Part shown: positions 1 through 8,324 of the stretch, in pieces
Layout of the letters: each line of letters opens with the position of its first letter
How positions within the stretch are numbered: the stretch's first letter is position 1
Source: Verrucomicrobiales bacterium
GTDB lineage: Bacteria > Verrucomicrobiota > Verrucomicrobiia > Limisphaerales > CAIMTB01
Reading direction: 5' to 3'
Assembly (NCBI GenBank): GCA_016795425.1
Contig: JAEUHG010000021.1
Coordinates: forward strand, 1 to 34,911
Length of the DNA stretch: 34,911 nt
Translations under genes and position numbers: made by a program
The notes under the pieces: generated by a model
Databases searched by the model: none
The model's input: only the letters and a program-made list of their open reading frames with translations
Told to the model about the DNA's origin: nothing

Positions 1-3000
1 TCGTCGTTGCGAATGGTCACTTGCGCGCGCGTGCGCTGGAGCGTGGCGTTCAAGGGTCGCGAAAGCACGACGCCGAAGGACTCGTCGGGTTCGCGGACGA
101 GATCGCCCACGATGGTGAAAAACACGGTTTGGGTGCGAGTGCCGGCCGGGAAGGAGACGCGCTCCGTTCGAGCGAGAAAATCCTGGCCCACGGCGGCGGA
201 TTCCGGGTCGGTGGTGATGTCGACCGACACCGGCGCCGGGTTGCTGGCGGAAAGGATGAGCGTCAGTGGCACAAAGCTCCAGCCGCTGTCCCCTTCGTTG
301 AGGGCGGCGTCGACCACGGTCAGGACCGGTGGCGGCGGTCGCTCGTCGTCGAGCAAGGTCACCGTGGCTTCCGCATTCCGGATTCGGGCATTGGCGGGAT
401 TGGAGAGCCGGACCAGCAACGTCTCGGTCGTTTCGGCGCGGTTATCGTCGAGAATGGGGATGGAGATCGTTTGCTGAGTGGAACCGGGCGGAAAGAGCAG
501 CGTGCCGTTGGTGGGGGCGAAGTCCTGTCCGGCGGTCGCCGTGCCCGCCAGGGTCGAGAATTCGACAAGGACGGCAATGGGGCTGGGCGACGACAGGCTT
601 ACCTGGACCACGGCGGTATTGCCCGGAGCCGGACCTTCCGTGACTGTGGTTTCGGACAGCAGGAGTTCCGGCAGGTCGTTGTCTTCAATCGTCACGGCGA
701 TGCGGTCACCGGCGAGAGTCGCTCCGAAAGGGTTTTCGAAGTGGACGAAGAACTGCTCGGGCGCTTCCGGGATGGCGTCGCCGCCGATGGCAAGACGAAG
801 GACCTGGCGGGTGGTGAACGGAGGGAACACCACCCAGCCGGAGGCGGCCGAAAAATCGACACCGACCGTTGCGCTACCGGGCACTGTCGAGTAGCGGACG
901 CTGACGGTTTCCTCGGTTGCGGACGTCAGGCTGATGGGGATCTCAAGAATGCCGAATTCAGCGTCGCCCTCGAGGTAGGAGGCGCCCTCGGCAGCGAGGG
1001 CGGGCAGATCGGAATCGATGATTTGGGCCCGGACATTGGAGCGAAGGAGCAGGGCATTCTCGGCGTCCGTGAGGCGCAGATTGAAGTACTCGGCGGGTTC
1101 ATCGACACCATCGCAGGCAAGTGGGACTCGGATGGTGGCGACGCCGGCGGAGCGGCTGAATTCCGCAATGCCTTCGCTCGCGGTGAAATCGATGCCGCTG
1201 GTGGCGGTGCCGTCGGTGGTCAGATACGCGACGCGGACGGGTTGATCGGTGCGCGAAGAGAGCCGGAGGGTGACCGCGGCTTCGCCTTGCTGTCCGGAAC
1301 ACTCCGCGGCCACGACATCCTCGACCTGGATCACGGGCTCCGGATCGTCATCGAGAAGAATCAGGTTCGCGCTATTCGTGGAGATCGTGGCGAGGACGGG
1401 ATCGGTCAGCACCAATCGGAACTCTTCGGAAGCTTCCGCCACCTGGTCCGCGACGATGGGAATCTCAACGATGCGTTCCGTGGTGCCGGGAGGAAACTCG
1501 AGGGTTCCCGAGATCGGCACATAATCGGTGCCGCCACGCGCCGTGACATCCTCGGTGTGAAAATGGACTGAGGTCCTGGCAAAAGTGGGGCCGGAAAGTT
1601 GGATGCGAAATCGGGCGACCGGCGAGCCGCTGCTGCCTTCAACCTGGGGTTCTGCGTCGACGGCGAAGGACTCGACATCACGATCCAGCAGGGTGACGCG
1701 GGCACGATCGCGCAGGAGGGTGGCGCCGGAAGGGGCGTCGGGCAGAATTTCGAAGAACTCCGTGGCTTCGGCGATGCCGTCTTCTCGCACCTCCACGGAA
1801 ATGGTCTGGCGTGTGTCGCCGGGTGCGAACCGGACGATGCCCTGTGTGGTTTGATAGTCGTCCGGCGCCGTGGCCGTGCCATCGGCCGTGCGATACCCAA
1901 TCGTGACGGGCGTCGTCGCGGGGTGCGCCAATGACCATTCGACGACGGCTTGGGTCGTGCCGGTCTCGGGCTCCAGCAGGGATAGGTCCCGGATCGAGAC
2001 GGCCGGGCCGTCATCGTTGAGGATGGTGCCGGTGGCGGTGGCGGTTCCCAGCACGACGTCGACGGGCGCCATCAGACGGAGCAGGACCGTTTCATTGTCC
2101 TCGACGTCGGTGTCCGGCAACAGGGGTACCTTCAGGATATGGCTGGCTACCCGACCATTGAACACGGCGAAGGTGAGTTTGCCGGAGATCGGAGTGAAGT
2201 CATGGGTGGCCGAGGCGGTGCCGCCTTCGGTCGTATAATCGACGGACACCACGCCTCTGGGAGGGGAACTGAGACGCACTTCGAATTCGAGGAATGGCGC
2301 GCCATTGCCGTTGCCGTCGCCCTCCAACGCGGTGGACCCAGTCACGGACACGGAAGGCACTTGGTCATCATCGAGAATCGAGATCGGAAATGTCTCCGGC
2401 ATCGATGGCACCCCGTCCGTCGACGTGATGACCAACCGGAAGACTTCGTCGGGTTCAGCCACGCCGTCGTCCAGAATGGGCACTGCGATCCGTGCTTCGG
2501 ATTGGCCGGCAGGAATGGTCACGACCCCGGACTGCGAGATGTAATCCGCACCTGCCCTGGCGGTGTCGTCTCGGGTTTCGAAGGCCAAGCGGACATCCTG
2601 GGAGCTGGGACGGGTCAGATGAATGATGAATTCGGCGGACGGCGTGGCAGAGGCACCTTCGATGACCGGTTCGGACTGGACTTCAGCGGTCGGCAATGGG
2701 TCGTCGTCGAGAATGATGATGCGTCCATCCTCTCCGGTCACCGAGGCGTTCTCGGGTCGGTCGAGGCGAACCCGAAAGGATTCGTGACCTTCGGTGATGG
2801 CGTCACCCAGCACGGTGAGATCGACGAAAGTCGTGATGGTTCCGGGTGGAAAAACGGCGGTGTCCTGGGACGGAATATAGTCCTCCTCCGTGCGAGCGGT
2901 TTCCTCGAACGTGGTGTAGCGGACCGACACCGGTCGGTCGGATGGGTTGGACAGAGTCAGGGGCAGGCGCGCGATGGCAGGGCCTTGGTTGCCCTCGACC

Positions 3001-3533
3001 CGATAGGATTCCCCGGCTCGCACGGTGGGCAGGTCGTCATCGAGCACAGTGGCGACGGCGATGGACTTGGCGAGCACCACGCCGGGGGGCGGATTCGACA
3101 GAATCAGGCGGAAGGATTCCGTTGCCTCGGCGATGCGGTCGGCGAGGACGAACACCGAGATGGCGAGGTCGGAGGCGCCGGCGGGAAAGGTAACGATGCC
3201 ACTGCGCGGCATGAAATCCGTGACCGCCTGAGCGGTATCGGCTTCGGTTCGAAACTCGAGGGAGAACGGAGCCTCGACCGAGGAGCTGAGATGGATTCGA
3301 AACGATTGATAGCGTCCGCCGCTGGATCCCTCGGTAAAGACGGTGTCATCGGCGGTAACGACGATGGTATTCGGATTTGGAGGTATCTCGCAGAATGCAG
3401 TCGGAACGAATCCGAACACGCCGAGTCCCGCCGCGAGCATCCGGAGCAGGCTGCGGCAGAGGCGGTGCAGAGGAGAGGCTCCGGGATCCGGACGCATGGG
3501 GGGACGAGGGTTCTCCCTCCCTGGGAGATTCAT
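1..3533 (-). CDS. Secreted Calx-beta repeat protein (partial, C-terminus outside window)
   Basis: The minus strand stays open from an ATG at 3533 to the left edge and translates as about ten Calx-beta repeats of roughly 107-118 residues. Each ends in a D-D/D-D-D turn whose codons lie near 3022, 2703, 2366, 2011, 1675, 1347, 1015, 683, 346 and 4. A typical repeat reads G-T-A-T-A-G-x-D-F, then F-P-x-G-x-T, then I-x-I-x-D-D and E-x-F-x-V-x-L. Calx-beta domains are Ca2+-binding beta-sandwich folds found in large adhesins and surface proteins. The N-terminus has arginines followed by a hydrophobic run ending in A-F-C, consistent with a signal peptide. A second in-frame ATG at 3497 is also possible and has a purine-rich stretch upstream. 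The gene begins 12 bases after the PQQ-propeller stop, so the two are probably co-transcribed. A role in surface attachment or matrix is inference; no catalytic domain is visible in the part present. Confidence 0.88.
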   Translation of the reverse strand, partial: MNLPGRENPRPPMRPDPGASPLHRLCRSLLRMLAAGLGVFGFVPTAFCEIPPNPNTIVVTADDTVFTEGSSGGRYQSFRIHLSSSVEAPFSLEFRTEADTAQAVTDFMPRSGIVTFPAGASDLAISVFVLADRIAEATESFRLILSNPPPGVVLAKSIAVATVLDDDLPTVRAGESYRVEGNQGPAIARLPLTLSNPSDRPVSVRYTTFEETARTEEDYIPSQDTAVFPPGTITTFVDLTVLGDAITEGHESFRVRLDRPENASVTGEDGRIIILDDDPLPTAEVQSEPVIEGASATPSAEFIIHLTRPSSQDVRLAFETRDDTARAGADYISQSGVVTIPAGQSEARIAVPILDDGVAEPDEVFRLVITSTDGVPSMPETFPISILDDDQVPSVSVTGSTALEGDGNGNGAPFLEFEVRLSSPPRGVVSVDYTTEGGTASATHDFTPISGKLTFAVFNGRVASHILKVPLLPDTDVEDNETVLLRLMAPVDVVLGTATATGTILNDDGPAVSIRDLSLLEPETGTTQAVVEWSLAHPATTPVTIGYRTADGTATAPDDYQTTQGIVRFAPGDTRQTISVEVREDGIAEATEFFEILPDAPSGATLLRDRARVTLLDRDVESFAVDAEPQVEGSSGSPVARFRIQLSGPTFARTSVHFHTEDVTARGGTDYVPISGTLEFPPGTTERIVEIPIVADQVAEASEEFRLVLTDPVLATISTNSANLILLDDDPEPVIQVEDVVAAECSGQQGEAAVTLRLSSRTDQPVRVAYLTTDGTATSGIDFTASEGIAEFSRSAGVATIRVPLACDGVDEPAEYFNLRLTDAENALLLRSNVRAQIIDSDLPALAAEGASYLEGDAEFGILEIPISLTSATEETVSVRYSTVPGSATVGVDFSAASGWVVFPPFTTRQVLRLAIGGDAIPEAPEQFFVHFENPFGATLAGDRIAVTIEDNDLPELLLSETTVTEGPAPGNTAVVQVSLSSPSPIAVLVEFSTLAGTATAGQDFAPTNGTLLFPPGSTQQTISIPILDDNRAETTETLLVRLSNPANARIRNAEATVTLLDDERPPPPVLTVVDAALNEGDSGWSFVPLTLILSASNPAPVSVDITTDPESAAVGQDFLARTERVSFPAGTRTQTVFFTIVGDLVREPDESFGVVLSRPLNATLQRTRAQVTIRND

Positions 3534-3545
3534 TCCGGGGCAGGG

Positions 3546-4895
3546 TTACTTCGCTCGAGTGGTGGCGCCCGGGCGCGCGTTGGTGGGGTTGGCGGTGGCG
3601 CCGGAGTGGTTGGTGGAGGCCGTGGCGGAAGCGGTTTCAGCGGGGGATCCGCGAATGCACCACAGCGCGTTCCAGGTTCGAATGAAGAAATCACCGTAGG
3701 CAAGGGCGAGCGACGCGTTGCAGGGTTCGCCCAGAGAATTGACTGCCACCGATTGGAAATTGGTGGAAGCGCGGTAGGTGACGGTGTCCCCGCCCTGGTT
3801 GATGACGTAGAGCAGATTTCCGACGAGGATCGGTGAACTCCAGATGGCGCTGTTCGCCCCCGCCCCGGGCTGTCGTTCCGCCCACACGATGTCGCCGGTC
3901 TGCAGCGAGACGCAGTCGAGAATCCCGTTGGCTTGGACACCGTAGATATGTCCGTCGCGCGCGATGCCGGTGCCGATGCGGCTGCGCGGAGGAACCTCGC
4001 GCCAGAGTCGGTGGCTGTCGGTGACATCGCCGGTTCCTCCCAGGCGGACGGCCAGTTCGGCGCCTCGCAGATCGCCTGAGATCAGGGCGACGCCATCTGC
4101 GGCGATGGGGGATGATTTGGCCTGAAGTCCCAGACCGCGGGAGAACCAGAGATTGGTTCCGGATTCGAGATCATAACCGGCGAGGTGATCCCGCAGGGCG
4201 ACGATCAGTTGGAATCGGCCATCGACCTGGGCGACGGTCGGTGTGCTCCAGGTGCCATAGGTGTCGTCGGCTCCGGGCGTGGGAGCGGTGATTTGCCAAA
4301 GGACCTTGCCGGAGCGTTTGTCGACCGCGATGACGAATTCGCGATCGCCAGGGCCGAAATTGAGATAAACGCGGTTCCCATGGAGGACGGGGGAAGAAGC
4401 GTAGCCGAACTGATGATTTTGACGGCCGAGATCGGTGCGCCATTGTCCCTTGCCGGATTTGTCAAAGGACACCAGGCCGGCGGTGCCGAACCAGGCGATG
4501 ATTCGTTCGCCGTCCGTGACAGGCGACGGGGCGCAGGCCGGATTCATCCGTTGGGTGCGTTCCGGCACCTTGCTTTCAGCGCCATAGGTCCAGCGAACCT
4601 TGCCTGTGCGCCGGTCAAGCGCCATGACGGTGCGCTTGTTGCCGATGGCCTGCGTCAGATACACGGTGTCGCCCCAGACGATGGGGGTCGAATTGCCGGG
4701 TTCGGGAAGCACCGTGCGCCAGCGAACGTTTTGCGTTCGGCTCCATTTCAGGGGCGCGTTGGTCTCGATGGAGACACCGGTGCCGAAGGGGCCGCGCCAG
4801 GTTGGCCAATCCGCCGCCGCCGCGATGCATGATCCGGCTTCGGTCGCCAACATCGCGAGCAGCATCCACTTTGAACAGAGGCGTGGCAGTCCCAC
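3546..4895 (-). CDS. Secreted PQQ-like beta-propeller repeat protein
   Basis: 449 residues. After a hydrophobic leader (residues 9-27) the mature protein begins D-W-P-T-W-R-G-P, the hallmark opening of planctomycete/verrucomicrobial PQQ-like (outer-membrane BamB-like) propellers. Blades are visible as repeats such as V-M-A-L-D-R-R-T-G-K-V-R-W, I-A-V-D-K-R-S-G-K-V-L-W, A-G-Y-D-L-E-S-G-T-N-L-W and D-C-V-S-L-Q-T-G-D-I-V-W. The family has the quinoprotein fold, but many members bind no PQQ and serve as scaffolds; no dehydrogenase catalytic set is evident here. The tail after about residue 415 is rich in Ala, Thr and Pro. The start is GTG at 4895; an in-frame ATG at 4865 would give a shorter leader. 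The sequence A-G-S-C near the leader end is a weak lipobox, so a lipoprotein is possible. The substrate is unknown. Confidence 0.9.
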   Translation of the reverse strand: MGLPRLCSKWMLLAMLATEAGSCIAAAADWPTWRGPFGTGVSIETNAPLKWSRTQNVRWRTVLPEPGNSTPIVWGDTVYLTQAIGNKRTVMALDRRTGKVRWTYGAESKVPERTQRMNPACAPSPVTDGERIIAWFGTAGLVSFDKSGKGQWRTDLGRQNHQFGYASSPVLHGNRVYLNFGPGDREFVIAVDKRSGKVLWQITAPTPGADDTYGTWSTPTVAQVDGRFQLIVALRDHLAGYDLESGTNLWFSRGLGLQAKSSPIAADGVALISGDLRGAELAVRLGGTGDVTDSHRLWREVPPRSRIGTGIARDGHIYGVQANGILDCVSLQTGDIVWAERQPGAGANSAIWSSPILVGNLLYVINQGGDTVTYRASTNFQSVAVNSLGEPCNASLALAYGDFFIRTWNALWCIRGSPAETASATASTNHSGATANPTNARPGATTRAK

Positions 4896-5004
4896 GAATC
4901 GAGGCTAACCAAAGGCATCCAAGGGGCGAAGGGATTTTCGGAGGATCCTCCTCCGGGGTGGATGAGCCGTTTTCTCGCACACGGATCCCTGGCATGCTGG
5001 GGGT

Positions 5005-5808
5005 GTGCCACAATCATTGCGACATCCCCCGCGGCCCTGTGCCTTGACCATTGCCGGTTCGGACAGCGGGGGCGGGGCGGGGATTCAGGCGGATCTCAAG
5101 ACCTTCGCGGCCCTGGAGGTTCACGGGACCTCCGTGCTCACGTGCATCACGGCCCAGAATCCCGAGGCGGTACTGGCGGTCGAAGCGGTGAGCCCGGCCC
5201 TGGTTGCCGCCCAATTGGCCGCGGTCTTCAAAGGCCTTGGCCCGGCATCGGTGAAGACAGGGATGCTGTATTCGACCCGTCTCATCGAGGTGGTGGCGGA
5301 ATTTCTTTCGGGGAAGAAGGCGAACGTGGTGGTGGACCCGGTGATGGTGGCCACCAGTGGAGCGCGATTGCTTCAGCCCAGGGCGGTGGAGACGTTGCGC
5401 AAGGCCTTGCTGCCCTTGGCCGTGGTGGTAACGCCCAATGTCGACGAAACAATTATCCTGACGGGACTGCCGATCCGGGAGCCTGAGGACCTGCGCGCGG
5501 CGGCGCGTCTTCTGCATGACCGATATGGCTGTGCGGCCCTTATCAAAGGAGGGCATCTGGATGGCCCCGAGGCGGTGGATGTCTTTTGGGACGGTCGCGA
5601 GGAGTTGCTGCTCCGGGCGCCCCGCGTGCGCGGGGTCTCCAGCCACGGAACGGGCTGCACTTACTCGGCGGCCATCGCCGGCTATCTGGCTTTGGGATGT
5701 CCGCTGGGGCACGCCGTTCAGATGGCGAAAGAGTATATCACTCAGGCGATCGCGCAGTCCTACCGCGTGGGGCGTCACGCGGTGCTGGAGCACGCTTGGA
5801 AGGCCTGA
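5005..5808 (+). CDS. thiD: Hydroxymethylpyrimidine/phosphomethylpyrimidine kinase
   Basis: 267 residues, the usual ThiD length. ThiD phosphorylates HMP and then HMP-phosphate to HMP-pyrophosphate, the pyrimidine half of thiamine, in the cytoplasm. Ribokinase-fold motifs are all present: the substrate-binding G-S-D-S-G-G-G-A-G-I-Q-A-D (18-30), T-A-Q-N (49-52), V-D-P-V-M-V-A-T-S-G (110-119), T-P-N-x-D-E (143-148), K-G-G-H (181-184) and the anion-hole/catalytic loop G-T-G-C (215-218), where the Cys matches the active-site Cys of ThiD. The start is GTG at 5005, with a TTG at 5044 as a shorter alternative. It stands alone, divergent from the PQQ-propeller gene and convergent with the M64 peptidase gene; no other thiamine gene is in view. 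No THI-box/TPP riboswitch pattern is seen in the 109-base upstream gap. Confidence 0.97.
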   Translation: MPQSLRHPPRPCALTIAGSDSGGGAGIQADLKTFAALEVHGTSVLTCITAQNPEAVLAVEAVSPALVAAQLAAVFKGLGPASVKTGMLYSTRLIEVVAEFLSGKKANVVVDPVMVATSGARLLQPRAVETLRKALLPLAVVVTPNVDETIILTGLPIREPEDLRAAARLLHDRYGCAALIKGGHLDGPEAVDVFWDGREELLLRAPRVRGVSSHGTGCTYSAAIAGYLALGCPLGHAVQMAKEYITQAIAQSYRVGRHAVLEHAWKA

Positions 5809-5855
5809 CGCCGCCGCGTCGGCATCGGCGTTCGGTCCTGTCTTCTGGGCGCGTT

Positions 5856-7736
5856 CTACCTGGATTTGAGGCGATAGAACCGCACTTCGCCGGTGACCGG
5901 CACTTCGATAAACCGGGTGGATCCGTCGGTGCTCGGCGTGTCCGAAAGGGTCTGCCAGGAGTCGGTCGCCAGGGCGGAGGCCGATTCCAGTTGGAAAGCC
6001 GTTGCCGACTCGACCCACTGCAAGCGGAGGCCGTTCTCCAGGCGGGAGACTTGCAGCGTGGGTGGCACGATGGAGTAGGCGACCAACCAGGTGACCGATT
6101 GCTGCAAGTAGCCACCGAGATCGGTGCGCACCTTCGTGGTGGCGTCGCGAAGAGTGGCGGTGATGGCATTGGTCCCGGACGCGAGTTGGTTGCCGTGCAC
6201 GGTGAGCGTGGTTCCGCCGGCTTCAGCCACGGTGGTTCCGTTGATTTCCCAGGTGACCCGCAACGGCTGGTAGGTGGGTTGCACGCCGGTTACCTCCAGG
6301 CTGAGTGTGGCGCCGTCCGACGCGGGCATTTCCAGCAACTGGCTGGTGCCAGGATCGGTGCGTTCGATGAGTCGGGCGCGGCGGTGGGTTTCGAGTATGA
6401 GTTGTTCGGAGCAAACCTCGCAAAAGGGACTGCCCAGGGTGCGCATACCGCAGTCGAGTTTGGGTCGGAACCACCCTTCGGAGTGGTAGTGGGCGCCTTC
6501 GAACAGACCGACCAAGGCGGCGAAGCTTGCGGTGGCGGGCGTGGGTACCGGTGTGGTGGCGGCGATCCAGGCGCGCCACTTGATCTGGTCACGGTTCGTC
6601 TCGGTCGTGGTGTTAGGTTCCTCGATATCCGGGTAGCCTGGGTAGGCCGCTTCGTATTCATCCCCCAGACTGGCGTAGGAATGTCCGATTTCATGGACCG
6701 CGATTAACGCGGATCGCGGGTCGGCGGAAGCGATGAGGGGGGAGCCGCCGGATCCGCCGTATTCCTCATCGTTGACCAGGACGATCGCGAGATCGTACGC
6801 CGGAACTTGTTCGCGCAACAGGGTGAAGGCGCGGCTCCTGCCTTCGGAAGAGAGGGTGATCAGTCGATCGATGCCACTCGAATCGTACGTCGCATCGAAG
6901 TAGGTGTCGCGGCTGATGTTCCGGGAGGGGTGATCGGCGCCTGATTCCGCCGAGGGAACGAAGACCCCCAGCGCGTTGAAATGAGTCTGATAGTCGGCGT
7001 AGGGCGGTGTTTGGAGCAGTTGCTTGAGAACGGCGTTGGCCCGGGTGGTGAAGGTTGATAGTTCGTTGGTCCGGTACCCTTCAGCGAGAAATGCAATATC
7101 GATGCGGTGGGAGGAGGGTCCGTTGGTCGCCAGGTCGACCAGGATGGGCGTCACGGGCTTGGGCACAGGAACGGAATTGGTGGGAGGTTGTCCGATGCCT
7201 TGAGGGGCAAGCGCCTGCGGGGAACGGCCGGAGTCCTGGGAAAGTTCGAATTCGCCCAACGCCAGGCGCGCAGGCGCGCGGAGGGTGCGAAGCGGACCGT
7301 AGGCAGGGGTCATGAGGCGGGTGACGGTCAATCTCCGCGCGGTCGATTTGGCCGGCATTCGGATGTGGGCCTCCCCTTCGGATTGGGGGTGCTCGATCGA
7401 CTTGAAGTTGCCGGGTGAATCCGGGTCTTCGAACTCCAATCTGGGCAGACAGGGATCGCTGGCGCGAACCGTCTCGCTCCAGGTCCCGGCGGCGTCCGTG
7501 ATGGTGATCTCCAGGGTGCCGTGAGGATCGCCGGTCGGCACGATTTGACCGGGCACCCGATGGGCTTCGAGCAATTCGGCTCGGTCCCCAGTGATGCGGA
7601 GGCGAAGGAAAAGGATCTCGTCGCGATCGGTCGGCGCGGCATTCCCGTCGGCCGCCAGGGCGTGTCCCTGTCCGAGCCCTGGCGCCATCGCCAGAACCCA
7701 TCCGAACAGGAGAGTCTGTATCCGCGTCCATGACAT
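5856..7736 (-). CDS. Secreted M64-family metallopeptidase
   Basis: 626 residues from the ATG at 7736, which opens a clear signal peptide (hydrophobic 8-24, ending A-L-A-A-D). The open frame continues 131 codons further upstream, but that extension is not signal-like and lies antisense to the TfoX-like gene, so I reject it. An N-terminal beta-rich domain (about 35-165) precedes the peptidase domain (about 195-455). The zinc motif H-E-I-G-H with S-Y-A-S-L-G-D-E-Y follows at 348-361, and the second family block E-G-A-H-Y-x(3)-G-W-F-R-P-x(3)-C-x-M-R with Cys pairs follows at 413-442. These are diagnostic of peptidase family M64 (IgA-protease type and environmental relatives). An Ig-like segment (about 475-555) and a C-terminal tail ending R-F-Y-R-L (about 557-626) complete it. 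The tail is homologous to that of the large glycosidase-like protein at 23653-27405. The substrate is unknown; IgA specificity should not be assumed. Confidence 0.93.
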   Translation of the reverse strand: MSWTRIQTLLFGWVLAMAPGLGQGHALAADGNAAPTDRDEILFLRLRITGDRAELLEAHRVPGQIVPTGDPHGTLEITITDAAGTWSETVRASDPCLPRLEFEDPDSPGNFKSIEHPQSEGEAHIRMPAKSTARRLTVTRLMTPAYGPLRTLRAPARLALGEFELSQDSGRSPQALAPQGIGQPPTNSVPVPKPVTPILVDLATNGPSSHRIDIAFLAEGYRTNELSTFTTRANAVLKQLLQTPPYADYQTHFNALGVFVPSAESGADHPSRNISRDTYFDATYDSSGIDRLITLSSEGRSRAFTLLREQVPAYDLAIVLVNDEEYGGSGGSPLIASADPRSALIAVHEIGHSYASLGDEYEAAYPGYPDIEEPNTTTETNRDQIKWRAWIAATTPVPTPATASFAALVGLFEGAHYHSEGWFRPKLDCGMRTLGSPFCEVCSEQLILETHRRARLIERTDPGTSQLLEMPASDGATLSLEVTGVQPTYQPLRVTWEINGTTVAEAGGTTLTVHGNQLASGTNAITATLRDATTKVRTDLGGYLQQSVTWLVAYSIVPPTLQVSRLENGLRLQWVESATAFQLESASALATDSWQTLSDTPSTDGSTRFIEVPVTGEVRFYRLKSR

Positions 7737-7832
7737 GCGCGGCAAGTAACATGATGTCGGCCGAAAGCACAACAGGCCAACTGGCGACGATTCCGGGTTG
7801 GCGGCCAAAGTCGGGTGGTGTCGAATTCGCGC

Positions 7833-8324
7833 ATGGCGGTGAGCGCATCGTTTCTGGAGTTCGTGCTGGAACAATTGGGCAAGGTTGAGTCGGTGAGCCA
7901 CCGACGCATGTTCGGTGGCGTTGGGCTTTATGCCCGCGGACACTTCTTCGGACTCATTGACAACGACACCTTGTTCTTCCGGGTGAACGACATCACGCGA
8001 GCGGAGTACGAGAAGTTGGGTGCAAGGCCCTTCCAGCCCTTTGGAGAGGGAACCAAACCGATGTCGGGCTATTTCGAACTGCCCGGGGACGTGATGGAAT
8101 CCGGGGAGCGGCTTGCGGCGTGGATGCAAGCTGCCATTCGGGTGGCGGAATCAGCCCCAACCACTGCCAAGGCGAAGCGCTCGTCGGCCGCGTCGTTGGC
8201 TGTTCCGTCCACTGGCAGGCCCGCCGGATCGGCGGGGCGACGGCGCCGGGCGAAAAAGGCCACTCCCGCGGCCAGGCCGCGCGCCGCCGCGAGTCGCACG
8301 CGTTCCCGACGGGGTCAGGCCTGA
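7833..8324 (+). CDS. TfoX N-terminal-domain protein with basic C-terminal tail
   Basis: 163 residues from the ATG at 7833. GTG codons at 7815 and 7818 are possible earlier starts, but family members usually begin M-A-V-S-x-x-F-x-E-x-V-L, as here. Residues 5-104 match the TfoX/Sxy N-terminal domain: R-R-M-F-G-G-V-G-L-Y at 24-33, F-F-G-L-I at 38-42, L-F-F-R at 47-50 and M-S-G-Y-F-E-L-P at 77-84. TfoX/Sxy proteins are linked to competence and CRP-dependent gene control in gammaproteobacteria. Stand-alone N-domain proteins elsewhere have no settled role. Residues 110-163 are a low-complexity tail of Ala, Arg, Lys, Pro and Ser with R-R-R-R and K-K runs, resembling histone-like tails and likely to bind nucleic acid (inference). 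Its stop overlaps the 3' end of the convergent radical SAM gene by 10 bases. Confidence 0.85.
   Translation: MAVSASFLEFVLEQLGKVESVSHRRMFGGVGLYARGHFFGLIDNDTLFFRVNDITRAEYEKLGARPFQPFGEGTKPMSGYFELPGDVMESGERLAAWMQAAIRVAESAPTTAKAKRSSAASLAVPSTGRPAGSAGRRRRAKKATPAARPRAAASRTRSRRGQA

Noticed and set aside
21..3836. Two long plus-strand open frames (21-1571 and 2139-3836)
   Set aside because: Low-complexity Gly/Arg/Asp translations with no domain; they are antisense to the Calx-beta gene, whose minus-strand translation has clear repeats.
4896..5004. TPP riboswitch upstream of thiD, and the GGAGGATCCTCC palindrome at 4940-4951
   Set aside because: No THI-box pattern is visible; the palindrome is a 12-base self-complement without a partner or spacing to a gene that would suggest function.
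7737..8129. 131-codon N-terminal extension of the M64 peptidase
   Set aside because: It lies antisense to the TfoX-like gene and precedes a clear signal peptide at 7736.
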